Shown here in pieces: positions 34,193 through 45,584 of a stretch of DNA of 64,000 bases. Source of the DNA: Massilia sp. BSC265 (lineage in GTDB: Bacteria > Pseudomonadota > Gammaproteobacteria > Burkholderiales > Burkholderiaceae_D); contig NZ_JPXI01000010.1 in NCBI RefSeq assembly GCF_000740675.1, positions 124,001-188,000 on the forward strand, read 5' to 3'. Below the pieces are notes generated by a model. It ran no database searches. It saw only the letters and a list, made by a program, of their open reading frames with translations, and was not told where the DNA came from. How positions within the stretch are numbered: position 1 is the stretch's first letter; every line of letters begins with the position of its first letter. The translations under genes and the position numbers were made by a program.

Positions 34193-35848
34193 TTACAGAA
34201 GGATCTTGCGCATATCGGCCAGGACGTCGGCCAGGTAGGCGGCGAAGCGCGCGGCGCCGGCGCCGTCGATCACGCGGTGGTCGTAGGACAGCGACAGCGG
34301 CAGCATCAGGCGCGGCTGGAAGGTGGAACCGTCCCACACCGGCTTCATCGCCGACTTCGACAGGCCCAGGATCGCGACTTCGGGCGCATTGATGATCGGC
34401 GTGAAGGCCGTGCCGCCGATGCCGCCCAGCGAAGAGATGGTGAAGGTCGCGCCCTGCATCGCGGCCGGCGACAGCTTGCCGTCGCGTGCCGCGCTTGAGA
34501 GCTCGCCCATTTCCACGGCGATCTGCGAGATCGTCTTCTTGTCGGCATCCTTCACGACCGGGACCACCAGGCCGTTCGGGGTGTCGGCAGCGAAGCCGAT
34601 GTTGTAGTACTGCTTGACGATCAGGCTGGCGCCGTCTTCCGACAGCGACGAGTTAAATTGCGGGAACTTCTTCAGTGCCGCAACCGAGGCCTTGATCACG
34701 AAGGCCAGCATGGTCAGCTTGACGGTCGACTTCTGCTTGGCCAGCGCGGCGTTCGAATCGACGCGGAACTGTTCCAGGTCGGTGACGTCGGCTTCCTCGA
34801 AGTGGGTCACGTGCGGGATCATGACCCAGTTGCGGTGCAGGTTCGGGCCCGAGATCTTCTTGATGCGCGGCAGGGCCACGGTTTCGGTCGGACCGAACTT
34901 CGAGAAGTCCAGCGACGGCCATGGCAGCACGTCCAGGCCGACGCCCGAACCGCCCGCCTTCGCAGGCGCGCTTGCTGCCGGCGGCGCGGCCATCACGCCC
35001 TTGACGAAGTTCTGCACGTCCTGCTGGGTGATGCGGCCTTTCGGGCCGGTGCCCGGCACACGCGCCAGGTCCACGCCCAGTTCGCGGGCGAACTTGCGGA
35101 TCGACGGCGAGGCGTGGGCCTTGGAGCCGGTGACGCCCTGTGCAGGGGCGGCCGCTGCAGGTGCAGGTGCAGGCGCTGCGGCGGCAGGTGCAGGCGCGGC
35201 CGCCGGGGCAGCAGCGGCTGGTGCCGGGGCAGCTGCGGCAGGCGCTGCAGCCGGCGCGCCGCCGGTGGCTTCGACCAGCAGCACCAGCGAGCCCTTGGCG
35301 ACCTTGTCGCCGACTTTCACTTTGACATCCTTGACGGTGCCGGCGTGGCTGGACGGGATCTCCATGCTCGCCTTGTCCGACTCGACCGTGATCAGCGACT
35401 GGTCGACCTTGATCTGGTCGCCCGGCTTGACCATCAGTTCGATGACTGCGACTTCCTTGAAGTCGCCGATGTCCGGCACGGTGACTTCGACGATGCCGCC
35501 CGATGCTGCCGGGGCAGCGGCGGGTGCAGCAGCAGGTGCCGGTGCAGTTTCAGCGGCGGGCGCTGTAGCGGCAGCAGCAGCTGGTGCAGGCGCAGGAGCG
35601 GCAGCGCCGCCCGCTTCCTCGACCAGCAGCACGAGCGAACCTTCGGCGACCTTGTCGCCGACCTTTACTTTGATTTCTTTTACCACGCCGGCGTGACTGG
35701 ATGGGATTTCCATGCTCGCCTTGTCCGACTCGACGGTCACCAGCGACTGGTCGACCTTGATCGTGTCGCCCGGCTTGACCAGCAGCTCGATGACCTCGAC
35801 TTCCTTGAAGTCACCGATGTCCGGGACTTTGACTTCCACAATGCTCAT
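34193..35848 (-). CDS. aceF: Dihydrolipoamide acetyltransferase (E2) of pyruvate dehydrogenase, two lipoyl domains
   Basis: This 551-aa core subunit of the complex has two lipoyl domains (residues about 1-75 and 120-195, each with [15 protein letters not shown]). They are joined and followed by long Ala/Pro linkers. The peripheral-subunit-binding domain is [20 protein letters not shown], then [16 protein letters not shown]. The acetyltransferase domain ends with the active-site motif [15 protein letters not shown]. It transfers acetyl groups from lipoamide to CoA. The lipoyl segments are highly similar to each other and to the one on lpdA. The gene lies between aceE and lpdA. Confidence 0.96.
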   Translation of the reverse strand: MSIVEVKVPDIGDFKEVEVIELLVKPGDTIKVDQSLVTVESDKASMEIPSSHAGVVKEIKVKVGDKVAEGSLVLLVEEAGGAAAPAPAPAAAAATAPAAETAPAPAAAPAAAPAASGGIVEVTVPDIGDFKEVAVIELMVKPGDQIKVDQSLITVESDKASMEIPSSHAGTVKDVKVKVGDKVAKGSLVLLVEATGGAPAAAPAAAAPAPAAAAPAAAPAPAAAAPAPAPAAAAPAQGVTGSKAHASPSIRKFARELGVDLARVPGTGPKGRITQQDVQNFVKGVMAAPPAASAPAKAGGSGVGLDVLPWPSLDFSKFGPTETVALPRIKKISGPNLHRNWVMIPHVTHFEEADVTDLEQFRVDSNAALAKQKSTVKLTMLAFVIKASVAALKKFPQFNSSLSEDGASLIVKQYYNIGFAADTPNGLVVPVVKDADKKTISQIAVEMGELSSAARDGKLSPAAMQGATFTISSLGGIGGTAFTPIINAPEVAILGLSKSAMKPVWDGSTFQPRLMLPLSLSYDHRVIDGAGAARFAAYLADVLADMRKILL

Positions 35849-35883
35849 AGTGTCAGCTCCAATTATTCTTTGAGTTCGCGCTT

Positions 35884-35921
35884 AAGCCCGCCATCCCTCC
35901 CCTGAGGATCACGGCGGGCTT
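35884..35921 (-). other. Intercistronic hairpin between aceE and aceF
   Basis: Perfect 9-bp arms AAGCCCGCC and GGCGGGCTT enclose 20 nt. There is no U-run, so it may set mRNA stability or partial read-through between E1 and E2 rather than terminate. Confidence 0.5.
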
Positions 35922-35928
35922 CGAGCAT

Positions 35929-38640
<2,712 letters not shown>

Positions 38641-38733
38641 TAATGCGTCTCCTAAGATGTGCGCCCCGACCGATCCCTGTGAAATGGCTGGTGGCGTTGG
38701 TGAAATTTCAAATACCTGAAAATAAACTCTTCG

Positions 38734-38791
38734 ATTCTACCAGCGGAATTTGGCTTTTTCAAACTATGATATGTCGTTTCACATAGTGAAA
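38734..38791 (-). promoter_or_regulatory. aceE promoter and upstream inverted repeat
   Basis: On the minus strand a -35 TTGAAA (38757-38762) and a -10 TAGAAT (38734-38739) are 17 bp apart. A perfect inverted repeat TTTCAC-ATA-GTGAAA lies at 38777-38791, centred about 57 bp upstream of the expected start site. This is a position suited to an activator. It does not resemble the enterobacterial PdhR site. Confidence 0.65.
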
Positions 38792-38837
38792 TCCAATGCT
38801 GCGACCGCACATTTTCACGATGGATAGGGGTGTCCTC

Positions 38838-38868
38838 AGGGTGGCCGGCTTTGCCGGCCGCGCGTCCA
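38838..38868. repeat. REP-like palindromic element, copy 1
   Basis: A perfect palindrome GGCCGGC-TTT-GCCGGCC is followed by GCGCGTCC and preceded by AGGGT. The same core, with a changed but still paired stem, recurs at 43217-43246, and a half copy is at 43005-43023. Confidence 0.7.
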
Positions 38869-39098
38869 ACTTCCCCATGAAATGAGGCGACGGCTGTTCT
38901 CCGTCTGCTTGAACGCGCGCTTGGCAGGGCCGACCACCCGACGGCCATCGTATAACGAAGCGTTTGGCGCCCTACTCTCACCTTTGGCACAGTCATCAGG
39001 TAAATATGACAATGCTTCGGCCGCCGCGGCGCGCGATTCGGAGTGCAATGCGGGCGCCGGCCTTATAATTTCATTTTTGCCTAGCCGTGAGCCTACCC

Positions 39099-40007
39099 AT
39101 GCCAGCCCAGAACATCGACGGAGTCCTCCTTTCCCAACAACTGCGCGGCGAAATCGCCCAGCGCGCCGCCAAACTGACAGCAAGCGGCCGCCAGCCCGGC
39201 TTGGCGGTGATCCTGGTCGGCGAGGACCCGGCGAGCCACGTCTACGTGCGCAACAAGGTCAAGGCCTGCGGCGACGTGGGCTTCCACTCGGTGCTGGAAA
39301 AGTACGACGCCGACCTGAGCGAGCAGGCCCTGCTCGACCGTATCGCCGCCCTGAACGCCGACCCGAGCATCCACGGCATCCTGGTGCAGATGCCGCTGCC
39401 CAAGCACATCAACCCGAGCCGGGTCATCGAAGCGATCGCCACCAGCAAGGACGTCGACGGCTACTCGGTGCTGTCGGCCGGCGAACTGGTCGCCAACCTG
39501 CCGGGTTTCCGCCCCTGCACGCCGTACGGCTGCATGAAGCTGATCGAGACCACCGGCATCGACCTGCGCGGCAAGCACGCCGTGGTCATCGGCCGCTCGA
39601 ACACCGTCGGTAAGCCGATGGCCCTGCTGCTCTTGCAAGCCAACGCTACCGTCACCATCTGCCATAGCGCGACGCCGGACCTGGGCGTGTACACCCGCCA
39701 GGCCGATGTCGTGGTCGCCGCTGTCGGCCGCCGCAATACCTTGACCGCCGACATGGTCAAGCCGGGTGCGGTCGTGATCGACGTCGGCATGAACCGCGAC
39801 GACGCCGGCAAGCTGTGCGGCGACGTCGATTACGTCGGCGTGCGCGAAGTCGCTTCGCACATCACCCCGGTGCCGGGCGGCGTCGGTCCGATGACGATTA
39901 CCATGCTGTTGATGAACACGGTGGAGTCCGCAGAACGTGTGCACTCCAGTAGCCAGAACTGCCCCACTGAGGCAACGGGAATGGAACCGAAGCCTGGGGT
40001 GGCCTGA
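39099..40007 (+). CDS. folD: Bifunctional methylenetetrahydrofolate dehydrogenase/cyclohydrolase (FolD)
   Basis: This 302-aa cytoplasmic enzyme interconverts 5,10-methylene-THF and 10-formyl-THF. Visible motifs are [20 protein letters not shown] with [10 protein letters not shown] (active-site Lys), [13 protein letters not shown], the NADP site [20 protein letters not shown], and the C-terminal [20 protein letters not shown]. The last 20 or so residues ([19 protein letters not shown]) extend beyond the usual end. The start [15 protein letters not shown] at 39099 matches the family; a GTG at 39087 is in frame. The downstream oligopeptidase gene starts 31 nt later. Confidence 0.95.
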   Translation: MPAQNIDGVLLSQQLRGEIAQRAAKLTASGRQPGLAVILVGEDPASHVYVRNKVKACGDVGFHSVLEKYDADLSEQALLDRIAALNADPSIHGILVQMPLPKHINPSRVIEAIATSKDVDGYSVLSAGELVANLPGFRPCTPYGCMKLIETTGIDLRGKHAVVIGRSNTVGKPMALLLLQANATVTICHSATPDLGVYTRQADVVVAAVGRRNTLTADMVKPGAVVIDVGMNRDDAGKLCGDVDYVGVREVASHITPVPGGVGPMTITMLLMNTVESAERVHSSSQNCPTEATGMEPKPGVA

Positions 40008-40038
40008 ACCCTTAAAAGGAATCCCAGGAAGGAAGACA

Positions 40039-42144
40039 ATGAGCATCGACACCAGCAATCCCCTCCTCGATTTCTCGGGCCTGACCCGGTTCGACCTGGT
40101 CAAGCCGGAGCACGTTACGCCGGCCATCGAGCAACTCATCAAGGAAGCGGCCGAAGTGGTGGCCGAACTCGAAGCACCGAGCGACCAGGTGACCTGGGAC
40201 AGCTTCGTGGTCCCGCTCGAGGAAGCCACCGAGCGCCTGGGTCGCGCCTGGGGCGTGGTCAACCACCTGAACCATGTGGCGGATACGCCCGAGCTGCGCG
40301 CCACCTACAACGAGAACCAGCCGAAGGTCACCGAGTTCTGGACCTCGCTGGGCCAGAACGAGGCGCTGTTCGCCAAGTACAAGCTGCTGCGCGCCGGCAG
40401 CGGGTACGACAGCCTCAGCCCGGCCCGCAAGCGCATCGTCGAGAACGCGCTGCGCGACTTCCGCCTGGGCGGCGCCGAGCTGCCGGAAGATAAGAAAGAA
40501 CGCTTCGCCGAGATCCAGGAACAGCAGGCCGCCACGTCCACCCGCTTCTCGCAGAACGTGCTCGATGCAACCAACGACTACAAGCTGCTGGTCGAGAACG
40601 AAGACGAACTGTCGGGCATCCCGGACGACGTCAAGGCAGCCGCCCGCGCCGCGGCCGAGAGGGACGGCAAGGCCGGCTGGCAGTTCAGCCTGCACTTCCC
40701 GTCCTACTACCCGGTACTGCAGTTCTGCGACAACCGCTCCTTGCGCGAAACCATCTACCGCGCGAGCAGCACCAAGGCCTCGGACGCCGGCACCATGTTC
40801 AGCAAGGCCGAGGAATGGGACAACACCGCCAACATCGTCAAGCTCTTGCTGCTGCGCCATGAAGAAGCCCAGCTGCTGGAATACGCCAACTTCGCCGAAG
40901 TCTCGCTGGTGCCGAAGATGGCGGAAAGTCCACAGCACGTGGTCGAATTCCTCGAAGACCTGGCGCGCCGCGCCCGCCCCTTCGCCGAGAAGGACCTGGA
41001 AGAGCTGCGCAGCTTCGCTAGAAGCGAGCTGGGCATCGATGAGCTGCAGTCCTGGGACGTCGCCTATGCCTCCGAAAAACTGCGCGAGCAGCGCTATGCC
41101 TTCTCCGAGAAGGAAGTGAAGGAATACTTCCCCGAGCCGAGGGTGGTGGCCGGCCTGTTCACGGTCATCCAGGACCTGTTCGGCGGGCAGATCAGGCAGG
41201 ACGAGGCGCCGGTCTGGCATCCGGACGTGCGTTTCTTCCGCATCGAGCGCAACGGCCAACTGGTCGGCCAGTTCTACCTGGACCTGTATGCACGGGAAGG
41301 CAAGAACCAGGGCGCCTGGATGGACGACGCGCGCGGCCGCCGCCTGACCACGGGCGGCATCGTGCAGACCCCGATCGCTTATCTCACCTGCAACTTCACC
41401 CCGCCGGCCATCGTGGACGGCAAGCAGCAGCCTTCGCTGTTCACGCACGACGAAGTCATCACCCTGTTCCACGAATTCGGCCACGGCCTGCATCACATGC
41501 TGACCGAAGTCGAGGAGCTGTCGGTGTCGGGCATCTCGGGCGTGGAATGGGATGCGGTGGAGCTGCCGTCCCAGTTCATGGAGAACTTCTGCTGGGAGTG
41601 GGACAAGCTGCAGCAGATGACCGCCCACGTGAAGACGGGCGAGCCGCTGCCGCGCCAGCTCTACGACAAGATGCTGGCGGCGAAGAACTTCCAGTCCGGG
41701 ATGATGACGCTGCGGCAGGTCGAGTTCTCGCTGATCGACATGCACCTGCACTACGACTTCGATCCGCAGAGCGAACGTACCGTGCAGGAGCTGATCGACG
41801 ACATCCGCAAGCAGTTCGCGGTGATGATCCCGCCGTCCTTCAACCGCTTCCAGCACTCGTTCGGCCACATCTTCTCGGGCGGCTACGCGGCCGGCTACTA
41901 CAGCTACAAGTGGGCCGAGGTGCTGTCCGCCGACGCCTATGCGGCTTTCGAGGAGGCGCTGGATTCCGGGCAGCTGCAGGAGACCGGCAAGCGCTTCCAG
42001 CAGGAGATCCTGGCGGTGGGGGGGTCGCGCCCGGCGCTGGAATCGTTCAGGGCCTTCCGCGGCCGCGAGCCCTCGATCGACGCGCTGCTGCGCCATAGCG
42101 GCATGATTCCGAGCACAGTGCACCAGGGCGGCGCGAGCGCCTGA
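40039..42144 (+). CDS. M3-family oligopeptidase (oligopeptidase A-like)
   Basis: This 701-aa cytoplasmic zinc peptidase degrades short peptides, including cleaved signal peptides in the E. coli homologue PrlC. The zinc motif is VITLFHEFGHGLHHMLTEVE (HEFGH), with the downstream Glu in SGVEWDAVELPSQFMENF. The end PPSFNRFQHSFGHIFSGGYA is also characteristic of the M3A family. AGGAAGG precedes the ATG at 40039. It lies downstream of folD and is followed by a terminator-like hairpin and holC. Confidence 0.95.
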   Translation: MSIDTSNPLLDFSGLTRFDLVKPEHVTPAIEQLIKEAAEVVAELEAPSDQVTWDSFVVPLEEATERLGRAWGVVNHLNHVADTPELRATYNENQPKVTEFWTSLGQNEALFAKYKLLRAGSGYDSLSPARKRIVENALRDFRLGGAELPEDKKERFAEIQEQQAATSTRFSQNVLDATNDYKLLVENEDELSGIPDDVKAAARAAAERDGKAGWQFSLHFPSYYPVLQFCDNRSLRETIYRASSTKASDAGTMFSKAEEWDNTANIVKLLLLRHEEAQLLEYANFAEVSLVPKMAESPQHVVEFLEDLARRARPFAEKDLEELRSFARSELGIDELQSWDVAYASEKLREQRYAFSEKEVKEYFPEPRVVAGLFTVIQDLFGGQIRQDEAPVWHPDVRFFRIERNGQLVGQFYLDLYAREGKNQGAWMDDARGRRLTTGGIVQTPIAYLTCNFTPPAIVDGKQQPSLFTHDEVITLFHEFGHGLHHMLTEVEELSVSGISGVEWDAVELPSQFMENFCWEWDKLQQMTAHVKTGEPLPRQLYDKMLAAKNFQSGMMTLRQVEFSLIDMHLHYDFDPQSERTVQELIDDIRKQFAVMIPPSFNRFQHSFGHIFSGGYAAGYYSYKWAEVLSADAYAAFEEALDSGQLQETGKRFQQEILAVGGSRPALESFRAFRGREPSIDALLRHSGMIPSTVHQGGASA

Positions 42145-42150
42145 CGGTCC

Positions 42151-42180
42151 GAGGGGCGGCTTTCCTGCCGCCCCATTCTT
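42151..42180 (+). terminator. Terminator-like hairpin after the oligopeptidase gene
   Basis: GGGGCGGC (42151-42158) pairs with GCCGCCCC (42165-42172) around six bases, followed by ATTCTTTT. The holC gene starts 12 nt later. Confidence 0.75.
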
Positions 42181-42191
42181 TTACAAGCACC

Positions 42192-42617
42192 ATGACCCGT
42201 ATCGACTTCCATACCAACATCCCCGACAAGCTGGCCTACGCCTGCCGCCTGGCCCGCAAGGCCTATGCATCGAAGGCCAGGGTGGTGGTGCTGGCCGAGG
42301 ACGCCGCCCAGGCCGAGGCCCTGAACGCGGCGCTGTGGACGGTATCGGAGTCCGATTTCATCCCGCACGTGCTCGCCGGCGACCCGCTGGCGAATGAGAC
42401 GCCGATCATCATCACCGCCGATGAAGGGGTGCCGCTGCCCCATCATGAGATGCTGGTCAACCTCACCCGCCGCACGCCTGCGCTACTATCGAAGTTCGCG
42501 CGCGTGTTCGAGATCATCTCGATCGACGAAGACGACGCCGCGGCCGGGCGCCAGCGCTACGTCGCCTACAAGAAGCAGAACTATCCCCTGACCCACTTCG
42601 TCGCAGGACAGTCATGA
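42192..42617 (+). CDS. holC: DNA polymerase III chi subunit
   Basis: This 141-aa subunit links the clamp loader to single-strand-binding protein. The start TRIDFHTNIPDKLAYACRLA and the following KAYASKARVVVLAEDAAQAE fit the chi fold. The block LWTVSESDFIPHVLAGDPLA and the end QRYVAYKKQNYPLTHFVAGQ are family hallmarks. The stop overlaps the start of the next small gene by four bases (ATGA). Confidence 0.93.
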   Translation: MTRIDFHTNIPDKLAYACRLARKAYASKARVVVLAEDAAQAEALNAALWTVSESDFIPHVLAGDPLANETPIIITADEGVPLPHHEMLVNLTRRTPALLSKFARVFEIISIDEDDAAAGRQRYVAYKKQNYPLTHFVAGQS

Positions 42618-43006
42618 GCCAGAATCCGCCATTCGATCCGAGCATTCCTGTTCTTACCGAAGTCGTCAGCGAGCCGGTACTGACGGATGTCGCCGGCGAA
42701 CCGGTGGCGCCGGCTTCACTGCCCGCCCAGGAACCGTTCGCCGAGCAACTGGAACGCCGCGCCACCGAACGCTGGACCGGCGAGGAATGGAGCGTGCTGG
42801 AACGCCGCGTCACCGAGCGCGTGCTGCAGCAGTTGCAGGGCCGGGTCGACTTCGTGCTCGGGCAGCGCGTGCGCGACGCCATGGCCGATGCCATGCAGCG
42901 CACCCTGGAGAACTTCACCGCCGACCTGCGCGAAGGCCTGCACGAGGCGCTGGGCGAGATCGTCAGCCGCGCTGTCACCGAAGAGATCGAATATCTGCGA
43001 AAGTAG
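42614..43006 (+). CDS. Small protein coupled to holC (DUF2486-like), unknown function
   Basis: This 130-aa protein has a Pro/Val/Glu-rich, probably disordered N-terminal half (PFDPSIPVLTEVVSEPVLTD). The helical C-terminal half (VLERRVTERVLQQLQGRVDF, DAMADAMQRTLENFTADLRE) may form a coiled coil. It overlaps holC by ATGA and is surely co-translated with it. I assign it to the DUF2486-like group from position and composition only, so that label is tentative. A REP half-element begins directly at its stop codon. Confidence 0.75.
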   Translation: MSQNPPFDPSIPVLTEVVSEPVLTDVAGEPVAPASLPAQEPFAEQLERRATERWTGEEWSVLERRVTERVLQQLQGRVDFVLGQRVRDAMADAMQRTLENFTADLREGLHEALGEIVSRAVTEEIEYLRK

Positions 43007-43023
43007 GGTGGCCGGCTTTGCCG
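43005..43023. repeat. REP-like half element, copy 2
   Basis: AGGGTGGCCGGCTTTGCCG is identical to the first 19 bases of the element at 38838. It stops abruptly where the transposase remnant begins. Confidence 0.65.
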
Positions 43024-43216
43024 ATTTTGAACGGCATGTCGACTATATCCATTTCAATCCAGTAAAGCATGGGTTCGTTGCGGCCGCGTCGGAATGGCCG
43101 TATTCGACGTTCGGACGGTTTGTGCGTGCAGGCGTGTATCCGTTTGGTTGGGGCGGCAATCCAGCATGTGACGGGATGGAGTTCGAACAGGCGCCGCGAC
43201 GGCGCATCCGTGAGTC
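43024..43216 (+). pseudogene. C-terminal remnant of a REP-associated tyrosine transposase (RAYT/Y1)
   Basis: Translated in the frame beginning DFERHVDYIHFNPVKHGFV, this stretch continues AAASEWPYSTFGRFVRAGVY. It is the typical C-terminal segment of RAYT transposases (DYIHxNPVKHGxV ... WPxSSF). The N-terminal part with the HUH and catalytic Tyr is absent. It lies exactly between a REP half element and an inverted complete one, the context expected for such an element. The fragment has no start codon of its own and is judged dead. Confidence 0.72.
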
Positions 43217-43246
43217 GAACGCGCGGCCGGGAGACCCGGCCACCCT
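43217..43246. repeat. REP-like palindromic element, copy 3 (inverted)
   Basis: This is the reverse-complement counterpart of copy 1. Its palindrome GGCCGGG-AGA-CCCGGCC keeps pairing although the stem bases differ from copy 1. The flanks GCGCG and ACCCT match the consensus. Confidence 0.7.
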
Positions 43247-43312
43247 ATGTGCAACACGGTTCATACGTATCCGCTAAGATTGCAGACTCTGCAATCATTC
43301 ACTCCCCCTTTT

Positions 43313-45475
43313 GTGAACCGAAAGATCCTGATCGCGGCGCTAGCCGGCGCAGGCGTGGCCATCGCCGGCGCCGTCCTTTATTTCACCGACACCATCGAGC
43401 GCCAGCCGGGCGCCCTGGCCGTGTTCACGCCCAAGGCGGCGAAGACCGTGCCCTTCTGGCCCGCCCGCGTGAGCACCCTGGCCGGCGACGGCATCCCGGG
43501 TGCGGTCGACGGCCCGGCCGCCGCGAGCCGCTTCGACGATCCTTTCGGCGTTGCCCTCGACAACAAGGGCAAGGTCTACGTTGCCGACGCCGGCGACAGC
43601 AACCGCATCCGCACCATCGCACCGGACGGCACGGTGGCCACCCTGGCCGGCGGCAAGGAAGGCTTCGCCGACGGCGCAGGCAACGCAGCCGCCTTCCATA
43701 CCCCGTCCGCGCTGGCCTTCGACCACGAGGGCAACCTCTACGTGGCGGACACCGGCAACCATGCCATCCGGAGAATCGCAAAGGACGGCACCGTGACCAC
43801 GCTGGCCGGCAACGGCACGCCGGGCGATACGGACGGCATCGGGCGCGCGGCCCGGTTCAACGGCCCGGTGGGCCTGGCGGTGGACGACGCCGGCATCGTC
43901 TACGTGGCCGATACCTACAACGACCGCATCCGCCGTATCGGCCACGACGGCAAGGTGACCACCGTCGCCGGCGGCGGCAAGCCCGGCTTCGCGGATGGCA
44001 TTGCGGCGGCCGCCAGCTTCGACACCCCGAGCGCCATTGCCGTGACGACCAACGGCACCCTCTACGTGGCCGACACCGGCAACAATGCGATTCGCCGCAT
44101 CGCCCTCGATGGGACGGTCACGACCATCGCGGCGCCCGTCGAGGGTGAACCGCGCCCTTCACTGCGCCGCCCGGTCGGCCTGGCGCTGACGCGCGACGGC
44201 TACCTGTACATCGCCGCCGGCGCCGGGGGGCGCATCCTGCAGCTCACGCCGGACGGCGCATTCCGGCCCTTGCCGGACGCCGACGTGCCGGCGTCGAACG
44301 ACGGCTTCGGCCCCGACGGCACGGTGCAGTTCTACGGCCCGCGCGGCATCGCCGTCGAACGCGACGGCAGCCTGGTGGTGGCCGATGCCCAGGCCCACCG
44401 CCTGCACCGTCTATCGAGCCCGCGCGCCGGCGAAGCTGCGCCCGCCCGCCCGCAACCGGTAGCAGTCACACGCAAGGCACCGATGCCCTGGCCGGTCGGC
44501 CCGCAGCACAGCGTGCACGAGGTGGTCGGGGTGATGGGCGAGGTGCGCGGCAGCTACAACGGCGACAGCCGCCACCACTTCCACGCCGGCCTCGACGTGC
44601 GCGCCGACGTAGGCGCGAAGGTGCTGGCGGTGTTCCCGTCCAAGGTGTCGGACCCGTACGCCAACTGGGGCTTCGATACGCTCAGCGAAGGCATCAGCGT
44701 GGGGCCGCTCTCGTACATCCACATGCGGGTCGGCCGCGATGTCCGCGGCAGGCCGCTCGACCCGCGCTTCCAGGTGCTCACCGGCGCACATGGCAAGGCC
44801 GAGCGCGTGCGCGTGCCGCGCGGCATCCGCTTCGCCGTGGGCGACCCGCTCGGCACCATCAATGCGATGGCCCACGTCCACCTCGACTACTACCAGGGCG
44901 GCGCCGTCGTCAATCCGCTCAGCCTGCCGTTCATCGGCTTCTCGGACACCGTGGCGCCGCGCATCAACAGCATCGCCCTGTTCGACAAGAGCGGGAAACG
45001 CCTGCATCCGCCGACGGGAACGCGCAAGCGCCCAGTGATGGACAAGCGGCTGCGCGTGCCGCGTTCGCTGGGCGAGGTCGACGTCGTGGTGGACGCCTAC
45101 GACCAGGTGGACGGCAACCTGGCGCGCCGCCGCCTCGGCCTGTACAAGCTCGGCTACCAGCTGCTGCGCGCCGACGGCACGCCCCTGCCCGGCCATGAGC
45201 GTCCCTCCATCACCCAGGTGTACGACCGCTTGCCGCGCAATCCGGATGCGGTCAAGGCCGTCTATGCGCCCAACAGCGGCATCACCGTGTACGGCAGCAA
45301 GGCAACCCGGTTCGCCTACGCGCTGCACAGCCGCCTGGGGGATGGCGAAGTGCAGACCGGCAGCTGGCAGGTCGGCGGCCTGGCGCCGGGCGAGTACATC
45401 CTGCGCATCCATGCGGCGGACTATGCGGGACAGGTGGCGCTGGAAGGACGGGATCTGCCGCTGGTCATCGAATAA
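43313..45475 (+). CDS. NHL beta-propeller fused to an M23/LytM-like domain, membrane-anchored
   Basis: This protein of about 720 aa has an N-terminal anchor or signal (VNRKILIAALAGAGVAIAGA, start GTG at 43313). Residues about 45-360 form an NHL propeller with repeated blades (FGVALDNKGKVYVADAGDSN, ALAFDHEGNLYVADTGNHAI, GLAVDDAGIVYVADTYNDRI). The next domain keeps both M23 peptidase zinc motifs: HHFHAGLDVRADVGAKVLAV (HxxxD) and AMAHVHLDYYQGG (HxH). A C-terminal beta-rich region of about 170 residues follows. The first ATG of the open frame (43247) lies at the edge of a REP element and is an unlikely start. It could be a cell-wall peptidase or a binding protein with a peptidase-like fold. Confidence 0.8.
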   Translation: MNRKILIAALAGAGVAIAGAVLYFTDTIERQPGALAVFTPKAAKTVPFWPARVSTLAGDGIPGAVDGPAAASRFDDPFGVALDNKGKVYVADAGDSNRIRTIAPDGTVATLAGGKEGFADGAGNAAAFHTPSALAFDHEGNLYVADTGNHAIRRIAKDGTVTTLAGNGTPGDTDGIGRAARFNGPVGLAVDDAGIVYVADTYNDRIRRIGHDGKVTTVAGGGKPGFADGIAAAASFDTPSAIAVTTNGTLYVADTGNNAIRRIALDGTVTTIAAPVEGEPRPSLRRPVGLALTRDGYLYIAAGAGGRILQLTPDGAFRPLPDADVPASNDGFGPDGTVQFYGPRGIAVERDGSLVVADAQAHRLHRLSSPRAGEAAPARPQPVAVTRKAPMPWPVGPQHSVHEVVGVMGEVRGSYNGDSRHHFHAGLDVRADVGAKVLAVFPSKVSDPYANWGFDTLSEGISVGPLSYIHMRVGRDVRGRPLDPRFQVLTGAHGKAERVRVPRGIRFAVGDPLGTINAMAHVHLDYYQGGAVVNPLSLPFIGFSDTVAPRINSIALFDKSGKRLHPPTGTRKRPVMDKRLRVPRSLGEVDVVVDAYDQVDGNLARRRLGLYKLGYQLLRADGTPLPGHERPSITQVYDRLPRNPDAVKAVYAPNSGITVYGSKATRFAYALHSRLGDGEVQTGSWQVGGLAPGEYILRIHAADYAGQVALEGRDLPLVIE

Positions 45476-45584
45476 GAGCGGAGCAAGACACCTGACGCAT
45501 CGCATCAGCGGAGCGTGATCGCCCCGGCTCGAAGCGTCGGGCTGCTATAGTTGGCGCACCCCGACAGTCACGAAGGAGCATCGC

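Larger units (their letters stand above)
38641..39098. other. Divergent intergenic region between aceE and folD
   Basis: This 458-nt stretch has no convincing gene. It contains the aceE promoter and its inverted repeat, a REP-like palindrome, and a TATAAT at 39064-39069 that could serve folD, 30 nt before its ATG. Confidence 0.7.

Noticed and set aside
35140..35610. Short GC-rich tandem repeats in aceF
   Set aside because: These encode the Ala/Pro linkers between lipoyl domains and are expected low-complexity coding sequence, not a separate repeat element.
40012..42123. 703-codon open frame on the minus strand opposite the M3 peptidase
   Set aside because: It is an antisense shadow of the HEFGH-containing gene, with no ribosome site or domain.
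43247..43312. ATG start for the NHL-LytM gene at 43247
   Set aside because: It lies on the edge of a REP element, gives a non-signal leader and has no ribosome site; the GTG at 43313 directly precedes a membrane anchor.
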